NCBI GenBank assembly: GCA_964370375.1
Contig: CAYJIX010000039.1
Coordinates: 1 to 22,301, forward strand
Direction: 5' to 3'
DNA length: 22,301 nt
From: CAYJIX01 sp964370375
Lineage (GTDB): Bacteria; Desulfobacterota; Desulfovibrionia; Desulfovibrionales; Desulfovibrionaceae
Part shown: one piece after another, positions 6,283 to 14,948 of the stretch
How positions within the stretch are numbered: the first letter of the stretch is position 1
Layout of the letters: every line of letters starts with the position of its first letter
Program-made: the position numbers and the translations under genes
The notes under the pieces: generated by a model
What the model saw: only the letters and a program-made list of their open reading frames with translations
Told to the model about the DNA's origin: nothing
Databases searched by the model: none

Positions 6283-6768
6283 TCACTGAAAAAAGCCCAG
6301 CCAAAAAAGCACCCATACACAGGCCAAGGCCATCACACCTGCCACCACATCATCAATCATAATGCCAAAGCCACCGTCAAGCCATGTTTCTGAAACATTT
6401 ACAGGCCAAGGCTTTGCCATATCAAAAAAACGGAACAGCACAAATGCACACAACATAAGTTGCCATGACGGTTCCTTAAAAGGTAAAAGCACAATCCATA
6501 AGCCAATAAGCTCGTCAATAACCACCTCGCCCGGGTCACTGCGCCCAAGCACTCGTTCTGCTCGATTGGCTGCCATGCCGCCTAAGAAAAAAAGCAACAA
6601 CAAAACAACGCCGCGAAGCCAAATGGGCAGAGGCAAAAACACAAAAGGCGCAAGCAGTGCCGCAACAAAGGTTCCGCATGTTCCCGGCATCACAGGCGAA
6701 AGACCTGCAAAGCCAAGGCGGCAAAACCATAAACTGAGCGTATCAATAAAGGTGCCTGGATGGGGCAT
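6283..6768 (-). CDS. pgpA: Phosphatidylglycerophosphatase A
   Basis: 161 residues from ATG 6766-6768. An in-frame extension to 6888 exists, but the family starts near this ATG, which has GAGGA about seven bases upstream. PgpA dephosphorylates phosphatidylglycerol phosphate to phosphatidylglycerol in the inner membrane. All family blocks are present: LSPVMPGTCGTFVAALLA, SDPGEVVIDELIGLW (acidic Mg-binding residues), FRFFDMAKPWPV, and GGFGIMIDDVVAGVMA near the C-terminus. Hydrophobic segments are interleaved as expected. It sits alone on this strand, divergent from the dynamin-like gene, both with membrane-related roles. Confidence 0.92.
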   Translation of the reverse strand: MPHPGTFIDTLSLWFCRLGFAGLSPVMPGTCGTFVAALLAPFVFLPLPIWLRGVVLLLLFFLGGMAANRAERVLGRSDPGEVVIDELIGLWIVLLPFKEPSWQLMLCAFVLFRFFDMAKPWPVNVSETWLDGGFGIMIDDVVAGVMALACVWVLFWLGFFQ

Positions 6769-6959
6769 GGTGAGTCCTCGTTCTTTGCGTGCCATGGATT
6801 TTCCTAACAGGATTAGTACAGCGTATCTGACCCTTTTTTTTGCGTCAACCATAGCGTTATGGGCAAACATGACGGTTGGTGCGCACACGTTGCGGCCAAT
6901 CGTTTAACAGTCTGCTTCAACCGTTGTTTCAAGCCTTTTGGGTACAATGTTTATTATGA

Positions 6960-7119
6960 CAGTTTTTACAGGCATCAGGTGCAAAAAACGGCGCAAATTG
7001 TAGGGCAAAGCCCTAGACAGTGACGCATGTCCAGCCTATAGTAATAATGCAGGCATGCAAAAAACACAGCGCACCTGAAAAGCCAAACGCACAATGAGCA
7101 GTTTTTACATGCAAGGTGC
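6960..7119. repeat. Diverged direct repeats in the pgpA / dynamin-like intergenic region
   Basis: CAGTTTTTACA-GGCA-TC-AGGTGC (6960-6982) recurs as CAGTTTTTACA-TGCA-AGGTGC (7099-7119). The tail of the first copy plus GCAAAAAACGGCGCA recurs in diverged form at about 7050-7073. TCAGGTGC (6975-6982) also pairs with GCACCTGA (7071-7078), so a large hairpin is possible. The last copy ends 33 nt before the dynamin-like start codon, in the likely 5' leader. Confidence 0.5.
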
Positions 7120-7152
7120 CGTGCCTTTATTTTTCACCCATTGGAGCTTGCC

Positions 7153-9753
7153 ATGAGCGCCTCACCGGCAACCATTCTTTCGATACTGCCACAGCCTGAA
7201 AAGCCAGTGCCCGGCGACACGTTCAACGATCGCATCTTGTTGCTGTTGGCAGCAGTTGCCCATGACGATGGTTTGCTCACGTATCCAGCCTATCAACAAG
7301 CTCAAGAAGCCTGCCGCGCCGTTTTTGGTGAACAAGGCTTGCACGCACAAATTCAGGCCAAGCTCCACTATGCCTTGCTCCATCCGCCCAAAGACCCTTT
7401 AAATATTGCCAAACACATGGCAGAACAGGCAGAAGCGCAAAAAGTTTCCGCCTCGTTTGTGGAAAGCATGTTAAGCGCACTGCACGCCATGGCCTCTCAT
7501 AAAGAACGCCTTGGCGTACAAGGCATAGAGCTTGTACGCGAAATTGCCGTGGCTTTCCAGCGCTCGCGCTTTGATGACATGCATCAAAACGGGCTGACCT
7601 TGCAGCTTTCTTCCATGTATAAACGTGCGGCCCTAGCCCTGCCTCGTTTTACAAATGATAAAAAAAGCGATGGGTTACTGCATCGTTTAAGCACGTTTTT
7701 TACTCCAAAAACCACTCGCTTTAACGAAAGCATGAAAAAGGCCATCACCGAACTTGAGCGTGTGGCCTGGACCATTGGCGATAAAGAATTGAGCGAACAA
7801 TTGCACGAATTGCAAAGCCTTTTGCACGACCAGCATTTTAGAGCCGTCATTGTGGGCGAACGCAAACGCGGCAAAAGCTCGCTCCTTAACAGCCTGCTTG
7901 GTCAAGAGCTTTCACCCGTGCGCGAATCCACGCCGGAAACAGCCACTGTGGTATCTTTTTATTACAACCCCGTGCCGGAATATGCCGTACACTATATCAA
8001 TGACAAGCAGTTTCAGTATCTTGACGATTTTTTGCAAAGCGAGCAGGACAACACCTTATTGACAGACAAAATCCGCCGCCTAAGGCAAAGCATGCAGGAT
8101 AAAACCTTTACCCCGGGTAAGCTTTTGGCAGGCATCACCTGTTGGGACGAGCTTGGCCACTACATCAGCCGCGATGGGCGTTATGCCAATTTTGTGGGCA
8201 AGGTGCGCGTGGGCTTGCCCATTGATATTTTGCAAAAAGGGCTTGAACTTGTCGACACTCCGGGCCTTAACGACACAGACGCTTTTCATGACTACCTTTC
8301 GTATGAAGAAAGCCTAGGGGCGGACTGCATTCTTTTTGTCATGGACGCGCAAAACCCCGGCTCGCAATCTGAACTTGCCCTTTTGCGCCGCATTGTACGT
8401 TCCGGACGCACGGTAACAATCATTGGAGTTCTTACCAATATTGACAAGCTTTATTCCGCTGCAAGCCTTGAAAAAGCGCGCGCCCAAGCCTTAGCCGTAC
8501 TGCTTGAAGCCTCGCGCACGGTGCCGCATATCAAAATCAGCGGCGTTGTGGCCATCAATGCCCAAAAAACCATGTTTGAGCAGTGCGATAAGGAAAAAAG
8601 ACTCCCCCATGGCGAATTTTGTACCCTTTTAAACCTTTTGCAAGGCGCGCTTACGGCTGACAGCGCGAAAACAGCGTACAGAAATAAAGTGCAAGAACGC
8701 TACAATTTCCTGGTTGCTCGTACCCGTGAACGCCTCACAGGCTATGCTGCCGCGTATCGTACATCGCTCCCTGATCCCAACCTTTTGCAGATGCTTGAAC
8801 ACCACGCAAGCCAGCTTGCCGATGCCACAAGCCTTTCACTGGCTCAAGCACGGCAAGTGGTGGATGCAGCCGCCGGCGACTTGGAAGCCTGGAACCTTGA
8901 AACAGAACGCGCCCTTGACCATTTTGCCGAAAATTTGACCCTGCGTATCATGGATGCCATCCATACCAAAATGAGCGAATCAGGTCGACACTTTGCCCGC
9001 GAAAAAACGTGGGAAACCTTTGAAAAAAATGAAATTCAGGAGCTGGCACGCGTTGCGGTTGAAGATTTTTTGCAAGGCCAACAAGACAGCTTGCAGGCTT
9101 GGGAACAAAAAATAGAGCTTTTTTCCGGACAAATGCAGCATTTTTCGCAAAATTGTTTGCAGGCTGTAGGGAGCTCTCTTACCCCCTTAACCGAAGCCTA
9201 CACCGCAACAGCAAGCAACAGCGCCACGCATATCCTTGTGCAAACACACCATTATATGAAAAACTTGGCTGTCTTTACCACGGGTGCTGCCATCGGGCGC
9301 GCGTCGGTTTTTTCCCCTTTAACTTTGCTTATTTCTGCGGGTAATATCCTTGCCTTAACCTTTACCAGCCCTCTTATCCTAACCCTTGTGGCGGCAGCTG
9401 CAGGCACAGCAGGCTTTATTTACCACCTTGGGCGCGAGGATAAACGCCGCGCAGCCTTTATTAAACGCAAACGAAAAGAAACAGAATCCTACACCGCCGC
9501 CCTACGCAAAGCCCTGCATGACGCCTTGTCTGATATCCGCACAGACCTTGGCAAAGCCTATGCCTTTGAAGTGCGCCAAGGCTTTACCCCTGCTCTTGAA
9601 AGCTTGTTTTACCAGTCCATGCACATGCGCCTTTTTCTTGATGTTATGCACACCATCAAAGCCAATGGCAGCCAGTACGAACAACATGTAGAAAGGCAAC
9701 TTTTAACCCTAAGCAATGATATGGATGGCAAGGTTTTGCCAAGCCAATGCTAA
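7153..9753 (+). CDS. Dynamin-like GTPase with N-terminal TerB-like helical region
   Basis: 866 residues. The ATG at 7153 has GGAG six bases before it; a TTG at 7141 would overlap that SD, so I prefer the ATG. Residues about 20-135 are helical with LLLAAVAHDDGLLTYPAYQQA, resembling TerB/DjlA-type domains. The GTPase core follows: P-loop GERKRGKSS (about 235-243), a switch threonine in ESTPETATVV, DTPGLND (368), and G4 TNIDKL (428). A long helical stalk comes next, then a hydrophobic hairpin at about 705-760, which in bacterial dynamin-like proteins acts as a membrane paddle, and a basic helical C-terminus. Such proteins bind and remodel the inner membrane, e.g. for repair or phage response; the role here is not known. 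It is single, not paired with a second dynamin-like gene as is common elsewhere. Confidence 0.85.
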   Translation: MSASPATILSILPQPEKPVPGDTFNDRILLLLAAVAHDDGLLTYPAYQQAQEACRAVFGEQGLHAQIQAKLHYALLHPPKDPLNIAKHMAEQAEAQKVSASFVESMLSALHAMASHKERLGVQGIELVREIAVAFQRSRFDDMHQNGLTLQLSSMYKRAALALPRFTNDKKSDGLLHRLSTFFTPKTTRFNESMKKAITELERVAWTIGDKELSEQLHELQSLLHDQHFRAVIVGERKRGKSSLLNSLLGQELSPVRESTPETATVVSFYYNPVPEYAVHYINDKQFQYLDDFLQSEQDNTLLTDKIRRLRQSMQDKTFTPGKLLAGITCWDELGHYISRDGRYANFVGKVRVGLPIDILQKGLELVDTPGLNDTDAFHDYLSYEESLGADCILFVMDAQNPGSQSELALLRRIVRSGRTVTIIGVLTNIDKLYSAASLEKARAQALAVLLEASRTVPHIKISGVVAINAQKTMFEQCDKEKRLPHGEFCTLLNLLQGALTADSAKTAYRNKVQERYNFLVARTRERLTGYAAAYRTSLPDPNLLQMLEHHASQLADATSLSLAQARQVVDAAAGDLEAWNLETERALDHFAENLTLRIMDAIHTKMSESGRHFAREKTWETFEKNEIQELARVAVEDFLQGQQDSLQAWEQKIELFSGQMQHFSQNCLQAVGSSLTPLTEAYTATASNSATHILVQTHHYMKNLAVFTTGAAIGRASVFSPLTLLISAGNILALTFTSPLILTLVAAAAGTAGFIYHLGREDKRRAAFIKRKRKETESYTAALRKALHDALSDIRTDLGKAYAFEVRQGFTPALESLFYQSMHMRLFLDVMHTIKANGSQYEQHVERQLLTLSNDMDGKVLPSQC

Positions 9754-9768
9754 AGCCTGTTGAGGGCA

Positions 9769-10698
9769 TCACCGTTGAGAACGTATATAGGGTTTTCCCA
9801 AAAATGTGGGAAAAGCAACATGACGCCTAAAAAGCACCAGCACCAGCATGATAAGGACAAAAGGCAGCATATGGATAATGTCTGTTGATAGGGTTGCGCC
9901 AAAAAGCTGCAAGCTGGTATTTATGGAAAGGCTTGCTCCAAACAAAAGCGCACCCAAAAAAAGCCAAAGAACCTTGCCGTGGGCTAACATGGCTACAACA
10001 ACAGCGATAAAACCCACGCCGTTGACCATGTTGGGCACAAAAATTCCTGCACCCACAAGGCTCATATACGCTCCGGCAAGTCCGGCCATGGCACCGCTAT
10101 AAAGCACAATGCCGCTACGGACTGCAAAAACGCTGGTGCCAAAAACATCCAAGGCCTTAGGGTTTGATCCTGCGGCAATAAGGTGACGTTTTAAAGTGCT
10201 TTTTCCATAAAACCAGATAAAAACACTAAGAATGCAGACGCACAATAGCGTAAACGCTGAAATGTGGAACAACCTACCCACAAAGGGAAGCTGTGATAAC
10301 AAAGGAAGGTTCACGCCTTCAATGGGTTCTAGTCTTGGATATGTTGTGGCAAAGTGAACGTGATGCAAAAGCGACGTTATGCCTTGTACCACAAACGTGA
10401 GCGCCAAGCCCGTAACAACTTGATCAACGGCAAAGAACACGCAAAAAACAGCCATAACAAAGGCTAGCACCATCCCTATAGCTGCGCCCGCTAAAAAGCC
10501 AAGGGCATAGTTTTGTGTTTCATAGACAACATAAAAACTTAAACACGCTCCGGCAAGCATCATACCCTCTATGCCAAGGTTCAAAACGCCTGCTTGTTCT
10601 GAAAGCATTTCGCCAAATCCTGCCAAAAATAAAGGAAACGCTGCCATAAGCGCGCCTAAAAAAAGTGTTATCAAAAGCGTTTCATTGATCATATTCAA
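9769..10698 (-). CDS. BMP-type ABC importer, permease 2
   Basis: 309 residues from TTG 10698, or 307 from ATG 10690-10692; AAGG at 10704-10707 fits the TTG better. Hydrophobic throughout, with 8-10 membrane segments. The conserved EQAGVLNLGIEGMMLAGACL near residue 34 and NPKALDVFGTSV (coupling-helix region) near 180 are typical of the second permease in BMP/simple-sugar-like nucleoside importers. It is last in the operon and separated from permease 1 by 171 nt, unlike the tight spacing of the other genes, so it may have its own promoter. It converges on the dynamin-like gene with 15 nt between stops and no obvious terminator. Confidence 0.9.
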   Translation of the reverse strand: MNMINETLLITLFLGALMAAFPLFLAGFGEMLSEQAGVLNLGIEGMMLAGACLSFYVVYETQNYALGFLAGAAIGMVLAFVMAVFCVFFAVDQVVTGLALTFVVQGITSLLHHVHFATTYPRLEPIEGVNLPLLSQLPFVGRLFHISAFTLLCVCILSVFIWFYGKSTLKRHLIAAGSNPKALDVFGTSVFAVRSGIVLYSGAMAGLAGAYMSLVGAGIFVPNMVNGVGFIAVVVAMLAHGKVLWLFLGALLFGASLSINTSLQLFGATLSTDIIHMLPFVLIMLVLVLFRRHVAFPTFLGKPYIRSQR

Positions 10699-10732
10699 AA
10701 AAACCTTGTGTTATACTTTGTAAAGTAAAGAC

Positions 10733-10812
10733 TCCTGCACAAGTACATTTTCAAGCACATGAAAATTTAGCATAAAACCACAAAAATAAAGGTAAAAAAT
10801 AATTGTGCAGGA
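10733..10812. repeat. Inverted repeat between the two ABC permease genes
   Basis: TCCTGCACAA (10733-10742) and TTGTGCAGGA (10803-10812) are perfect 10-bp complements about 60 nt apart, in the only sizeable gap of the operon. On the minus strand TATAAC near 10712-10717 could be a -10 element for the downstream permease. The structure could be an RNA processing or attenuation site, or an operator pair. Confidence 0.5.
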
Positions 10813-10869
10813 CTTTCAGTATAAAAAAAAGCGTGTTCCTGTTTTTTTTATTGTACTGCAATGTTTTTT

Positions 10870-11892
10870 CTATTTTTCATACATTTTATTGATAAGCGCG
10901 CTTAACAGCATGACCAAAGCCAGTACAACATGGATCATATAATGCGGCACTTGCAGCACCCTTGATGCACTGCTCCCACCAACAAGAAGTATCGCAAAAA
11001 GAAACGAATACAGGATAATAGCCCCACCATGGCAGCGTGCCAAAAACACAATGGGAATGGCAAGCATACCATAGGCAGGATTCCAATTGGCCTGCACAGC
11101 CCCATACACCCCCAATACTTCAATGGCTCCTGCCATGCCAATGCAGACGCCGCTCAAGCAAAAAGCCCAAAAAAGTAACAATCGAACAGGATATCCTGCA
11201 TGATAGGCTGCTTTTTTGTTGCTGCCAATGATACGCCATTTAATACCTAATGTCGTATGACTTATGACATAATGCACAACAAGTATCACAACAAGAGCAA
11301 GAAAAAATCCCACATGTACGTTGCTGTCAAAAAGGCGCAAAAGGCGATTTTCAACATCTAAAGTAAACGTTTGTGGGTGTGGAAACGTAGCATCGCGAAA
11401 GGTGCTTTTGATCAGGACATTGGCTAAACTTATGCCAATAAAAGACATCATAAGGGTACTTACAACTTCATTTATGCCATATTTAATATGTAAAAATGCA
11501 GAAACACTTATCCATAGTGCGCCTACAATGCAAGAAACGATAATGCAAATAGGGATAAAAAGCAAAGGCGGCATAAAGGTTGCTAATTGCGTTGCAAGGC
11601 TAATGCTACAAACAGCGCCTAAAAGGAACTGCCCATCACCGCCTAAATTCCAAATGCCTGTTTTAAAAGCAATCATCAAACCTGCACTTATACAAAGAAG
11701 CGGCGTCATCTTTAAAAGAACAGCCTCAAACCCTAGGCTATTGGTCAGGCAGCGTTTAAAAATGTATCCATAATATTCAAAAGGGTTTGTGTCTAAACAT
11801 ACAAGGATGATAGCGCTCAACAAAAATGCCAACAGTAAAGGGGCAACGTTTTTACTAAAAAAAGTACAATAGGATGGCATTTTTTTGTACAT
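10870..11892 (-). CDS. BMP-type ABC importer, permease 1
   Basis: 340 residues, polytopic, about 10 membrane segments. MIAFKTGIWNLGGDGQFLLG near residue 74 is the conserved permease block of the RbsC-like superfamily as found in BMP importers. GINEVVSTLMMSFIGISLAN near 138 and RIIGSNKKAAYHAGYPV near 217 (ATPase contact) also fit. ATG 11892 begins two bases after the ATPase stop, so the genes are translationally coupled. Membrane partner of permease 2 and the double ATPase. The operon has the layout of known nucleoside importers (e.g. Nup, Bmp), but the substrate is unproven. Confidence 0.9.
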   Translation of the reverse strand: MYKKMPSYCTFFSKNVAPLLLAFLLSAIILVCLDTNPFEYYGYIFKRCLTNSLGFEAVLLKMTPLLCISAGLMIAFKTGIWNLGGDGQFLLGAVCSISLATQLATFMPPLLFIPICIIVSCIVGALWISVSAFLHIKYGINEVVSTLMMSFIGISLANVLIKSTFRDATFPHPQTFTLDVENRLLRLFDSNVHVGFFLALVVILVVHYVISHTTLGIKWRIIGSNKKAAYHAGYPVRLLLFWAFCLSGVCIGMAGAIEVLGVYGAVQANWNPAYGMLAIPIVFLARCHGGAIILYSFLFAILLVGGSSASRVLQVPHYMIHVVLALVMLLSALINKMYEK

Positions 11893-11894
11893 AA

Positions 11895-13493
11895 TTATGT
11901 TGTTGCAATAAGGCTGGTTAGCGTTTGACGTGCTTTGTTGCTGTTTTCAAATGAAGCACTCAATGTTCCGTTTTTTAATACTGCAAGATGCGTTGATAAA
12001 GACAGCAATTCGTCAATATCGCTTGATATTATAATAAAGCTACAGTTTTGGCGAGCTTTATCACGAAGCAAATCATGAAGTATTTTTGCCGTTTTTATAT
12101 CAAGGCCATGCGTTGGCTGATGTAAAATACCCACACAAAGGTTTGGTTGGTTCAACTCTCTGGCAAGAATGATTTTTTGCATGGTGCCACCTGACAGGTT
12201 ACGGGCGGCATTTGTTCGATATTCATATGGGATGGAAAAAGCTTTCATGATGGTTTTGGCATGGTTTTGTATCTGTTTCCATTTGGCTATGCCGTATTTC
12301 CAAAAGGGTTTGAGGCCAATGTTTTTTGTTTGCAGATTCAAGGCAATATCTTCACTGCCCACAAGCCCCTCTAAAAGCCTGTCCTCAGTAGCATAGTGGA
12401 TGCCCAGTTTTTGCCGCTCGCGGTTGGATAATCCCGTGATTTCGTGCCCGTGTAAAAAAATCGAGCCGCTTTGCGCAAGGCGTTGCCCTGCTAAAACTTC
12501 AGCAAAATGTTTTTGCCCATGCCCGTCAATGCCGGAAATGCCCAATATTTGATTGCGCTTGATGCTAAGCGATATGTTTTTGATGGAACAGGCTTGCTCT
12601 TCTTCATGGCTTGAAACAAGCGTTAGCTCAAGCAAGGGCTTGTCTTTGTTGTCCTTGTTCGGATTTCTATTGCTGTTTTTTGCGTTGCATTGACCTTGGT
12701 CGCTCTGCTTTTTGAGGAGAAAGGGCAGGGGGGCAAGGGGCGCCTGGTCCTCATCTCCAAAAAGGGCGCGGCAGATGTTTTGTTCCAGCTGCTGTATATT
12801 GTGACAACACTTTGCTTTCTCTAGGGTTTTGTATGTGATTTCAGCTGTTTTTTGCCCTTGTCGCACAATGGTTATGGCATGAGATACGGCGATTGCTTCG
12901 TGCAATTTATGGGTGATATAAAGGATGGTATGCTTGTTTTTGGCAAGTTTTTGGATGATTTCACCCAAACGCTTTGCCTCTTCAACGGATAAAAGGGCCG
13001 TGGCTTCGTCAAAAACAAGCATGTGTTGGCGGTGCCATAACGCGCGCATGATTTCAATATATTGTTGTTGAGCCAAGCTTAGATGCTTAACACGTTGTGA
13101 TGGGTCAATATCTATGCCAAGCAGGCTTGAAAGCTCATAGTAACGAGGCAAATACTTTTTTGTAGTACATAGCTTCCACCAGGAATTGCACAGCAAAATA
13201 TTTTCTATAACAGTCAATTCTGGCACCAATAACGGATGCTGAAACACAACACCTATGCCACATTGCAAGCTTTTTTGAGGAGAAGCCAGTCGGACAATTT
13301 CATTTGCAATACGAATCTCCCCTGATGAAGGAAGATATAAACCTGCAAGCAGCCCTGCTAACGTGGATTTTCCGGCACCATTTTCGCCAAGTAAAGTATG
13401 GACTTCTCCCTCATGGCAAACAAAAGACAGGTTTGACAGCGCCTTTGTATCTGCAAAGTTTTTTGAAACGTTATGGAATGATATATCAGGCAT
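11895..13493 (-). CDS. BMP-type ABC importer, double ATPase subunit
   Basis: 532 residues with two ABC domains, as in RbsA/MglA-like importers. Domain 1 has Walker A GENGAGKST (36-44), Q-loop FQHPLL, signature-like LSLAQQQYIEIMRAL (degenerate, not LSGGQ) and Walker B LVFDEATALL with switch His in ITHKLHE. Domain 2 has degenerate Walker A GIDGHGQ lacking GKS, but an intact NLSGGTMQKIILAREL; its Walker B is also altered (ILHQPTHGLD). A functional domain 1 with a degenerate domain 2 is usual in this family. A lysine/asparagine-rich linker (about 260-290) lies between the domains. No good SD precedes ATG 13493, 21 nt after the binding-protein gene. Energises import from the cytoplasmic face. Confidence 0.92.
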   Translation of the reverse strand: MPDISFHNVSKNFADTKALSNLSFVCHEGEVHTLLGENGAGKSTLAGLLAGLYLPSSGEIRIANEIVRLASPQKSLQCGIGVVFQHPLLVPELTVIENILLCNSWWKLCTTKKYLPRYYELSSLLGIDIDPSQRVKHLSLAQQQYIEIMRALWHRQHMLVFDEATALLSVEEAKRLGEIIQKLAKNKHTILYITHKLHEAIAVSHAITIVRQGQKTAEITYKTLEKAKCCHNIQQLEQNICRALFGDEDQAPLAPLPFLLKKQSDQGQCNAKNSNRNPNKDNKDKPLLELTLVSSHEEEQACSIKNISLSIKRNQILGISGIDGHGQKHFAEVLAGQRLAQSGSIFLHGHEITGLSNRERQKLGIHYATEDRLLEGLVGSEDIALNLQTKNIGLKPFWKYGIAKWKQIQNHAKTIMKAFSIPYEYRTNAARNLSGGTMQKIILARELNQPNLCVGILHQPTHGLDIKTAKILHDLLRDKARQNCSFIIISSDIDELLSLSTHLAVLKNGTLSASFENSNKARQTLTSLIATT

Positions 13494-13514
13494 AATAGGT
13501 GTCTTGCGATAACA

Positions 13515-14549
13515 TTACTCAATATTGCGCACAAGGCCATGTACGGGAGCTACTTCATAGTTTTCTTCAACAACAAGCTTTCCACGAACAATGTCATCGT
13601 GCAGTGCCATGACGTCTTTCCATATGTTTTCAGGTATATGAGCAGATTTTAATAAGTACGTGGACTTGTCCTGTAGGTTAAGCTCATACAGGTTTTGGCC
13701 AAAGGTTCCGTTTTGCAAATCATTGATAAGCTTTGTAAAAACAGGTACAAAATCCCAAACAACAGCAGACAGCAAATGGCCTTTATCAATGGAGGTTTTG
13801 TCGCCAATAACGTCAATGAACCATACTTTGCCACCGTCTTTAGCTTTATTGGTTTCAATGGCCTGTAACATGCCAAAGCTTGAACCATTGCCTTGCCCTA
13901 AAATAACATCAGCTCCGGCGGCTATTACGGCTTCTGTAACACGTTTTGCCCCTGTGGCGTCAGCGTAAGCGGCAGGTCCTATGACAGCATAATGAATTGT
14001 AATCGTCGGGTCTTGCCTTTGCGCTCCTTGAATAAAGGCGTAGGAGTGGGCGTTCCATGCAGGTGGCTCTCCGGACGTTACAATGCCTATGCTTTTGCTA
14101 CGCGTCATTTTTGCGGCTAGGTAACCGGCTAAATAGGCGGCTTCATGCCCTGAGGCCGTGTAGTCGGCAATGAGGTTTTTTTGCGCCAGCTGAGGTTGAT
14201 CCACAATGGCCACAGGCACCTTTGTTTCTTGCGCTATTTCTGCTCCTGCCGTGTTGTAGCCACCTGCATGAGCCAAAACCAAATCGACCCCGTCCGCCAC
14301 AAGCTCGCGGATGCCGGAACGAATGTCCCCATAGCCCATGCCTTGTGCCACAATCACAGAAAGCCCCATGGCCTTTGCCACCTTTTTTGCAGCAACAATG
14401 CCCTGCTGGTTCCATCCAAAATCCGTTCCTTGCTCAGGTGTGACAATGGCAAAGGTTTTTATGGATTTTGACGTATCGGCAGAAAAAGCCAAACCAGTAA
14501 AAGAGCTAAAAATAAACGTAAAAACACATGTCAAGAAAATAGAGCGCAT
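13515..14549 (-). CDS. BMP-family periplasmic substrate-binding protein
   Basis: 344 residues from ATG 14547-14549 with an AAAGGA-type SD; an upstream TTG extension (14573) is unlikely because the ATG directly starts a signal peptide, MRSIFLTCVFTFIFSSFTGL ending AFSA. There is no lipobox, so the protein is probably free in the periplasm. The BMP/PnrA domain shows FAIVTPEQGTDFGWNQQG, LVLAHAGGYN, KSIGIVTSGEPPAWNAHSYA, ADVILGQGNGSSFGMLQAIE and WFIDVIGDKTS. BMP proteins mostly bind purine nucleosides, but some bind other ligands (e.g. AI-2-like or sugars); the ligand cannot be read here. First gene of the operon. Confidence 0.9.
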   Translation of the reverse strand: MRSIFLTCVFTFIFSSFTGLAFSADTSKSIKTFAIVTPEQGTDFGWNQQGIVAAKKVAKAMGLSVIVAQGMGYGDIRSGIRELVADGVDLVLAHAGGYNTAGAEIAQETKVPVAIVDQPQLAQKNLIADYTASGHEAAYLAGYLAAKMTRSKSIGIVTSGEPPAWNAHSYAFIQGAQRQDPTITIHYAVIGPAAYADATGAKRVTEAVIAAGADVILGQGNGSSFGMLQAIETNKAKDGGKVWFIDVIGDKTSIDKGHLLSAVVWDFVPVFTKLINDLQNGTFGQNLYELNLQDKSTYLLKSAHIPENIWKDVMALHDDIVRGKLVVEENYEVAPVHGLVRNIE

Positions 14550-14577
14550 GCTTGTTTTCCTTTTTTGCGTCAATCAA

Positions 14578-14590
14578 CTGCCATTGGCAG
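14578..14590. promoter_or_regulatory. Palindrome upstream of the BMP operon, possible operator
   Basis: CTGCCA-T-TGGCAG is a perfect 6-bp dyad around one base, 29 nt upstream of the binding-protein ATG. Position and form fit a repressor site or start-region hairpin, but no regulator gene is nearby. Confidence 0.3.
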
Positions 14591-14866
14591 GTCAGAGAAT
14601 GTTTTTAGATGTTCAAAGGTCTCAACAAACAAAAACAGCGAAAGCCGCTTGTGAGCACAGCTAGCTTGGCTAAAATGTTTCACGCAAACGAGTGGCATAT
14701 TGCCGTAAATGTGCACGAATGGCAAGACGTTTTATGGGTAAGCTTTTCAAGGCAAATGGCCTTATAGCACAAAATTTCAAGATGTTAACGTAATAGGCTG
14801 TTAGGAGCTTGCCCTTCTTGTTCACATGCTGTGCCTTTGTATGAGTGCATGCATTGTATTTTGGGG

Positions 14867-14912
14867 TAATGCATAATAAAAGCACTCGTACCTTGTGCGG
14901 TACGAGTGCTTT
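14867..14912 (-). terminator. Rho-independent terminator of the Bax-inhibitor-1 gene
   Basis: AAAGCACTCGTACC (14879-14892) and GGTACGAGTGCTTT (14899-14912) form a perfect 14-bp stem with a 6-nt loop, followed on the minus strand by TTTTATTATGC. It begins 37 nt past the stop of the minus-strand gene. Confidence 0.85.
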
Positions 14913-14948
14913 AAAAGACTTTCCAAAAGCCTGCTTTTTTACAAAAAA

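Larger units (their letters stand above)
14550..14948. other. Intergenic region between the BMP operon and the Bax-inhibitor gene
   Basis: About 400 nt. It holds the palindrome at 14578-14590 and the terminator at 14867-14912. A 71-codon minus-strand open frame (14670-14885) overlaps the terminator, has no recognisable domain and no clear SD, and I do not call it. The BMP operon promoter should lie here, but I see no strong match. Confidence 0.45.

Noticed and set aside
14670..14885. Minus-strand 71-codon open frame
   Set aside because: Overlaps the strong terminator of the neighbouring gene and shows no ribosome binding site or domain.
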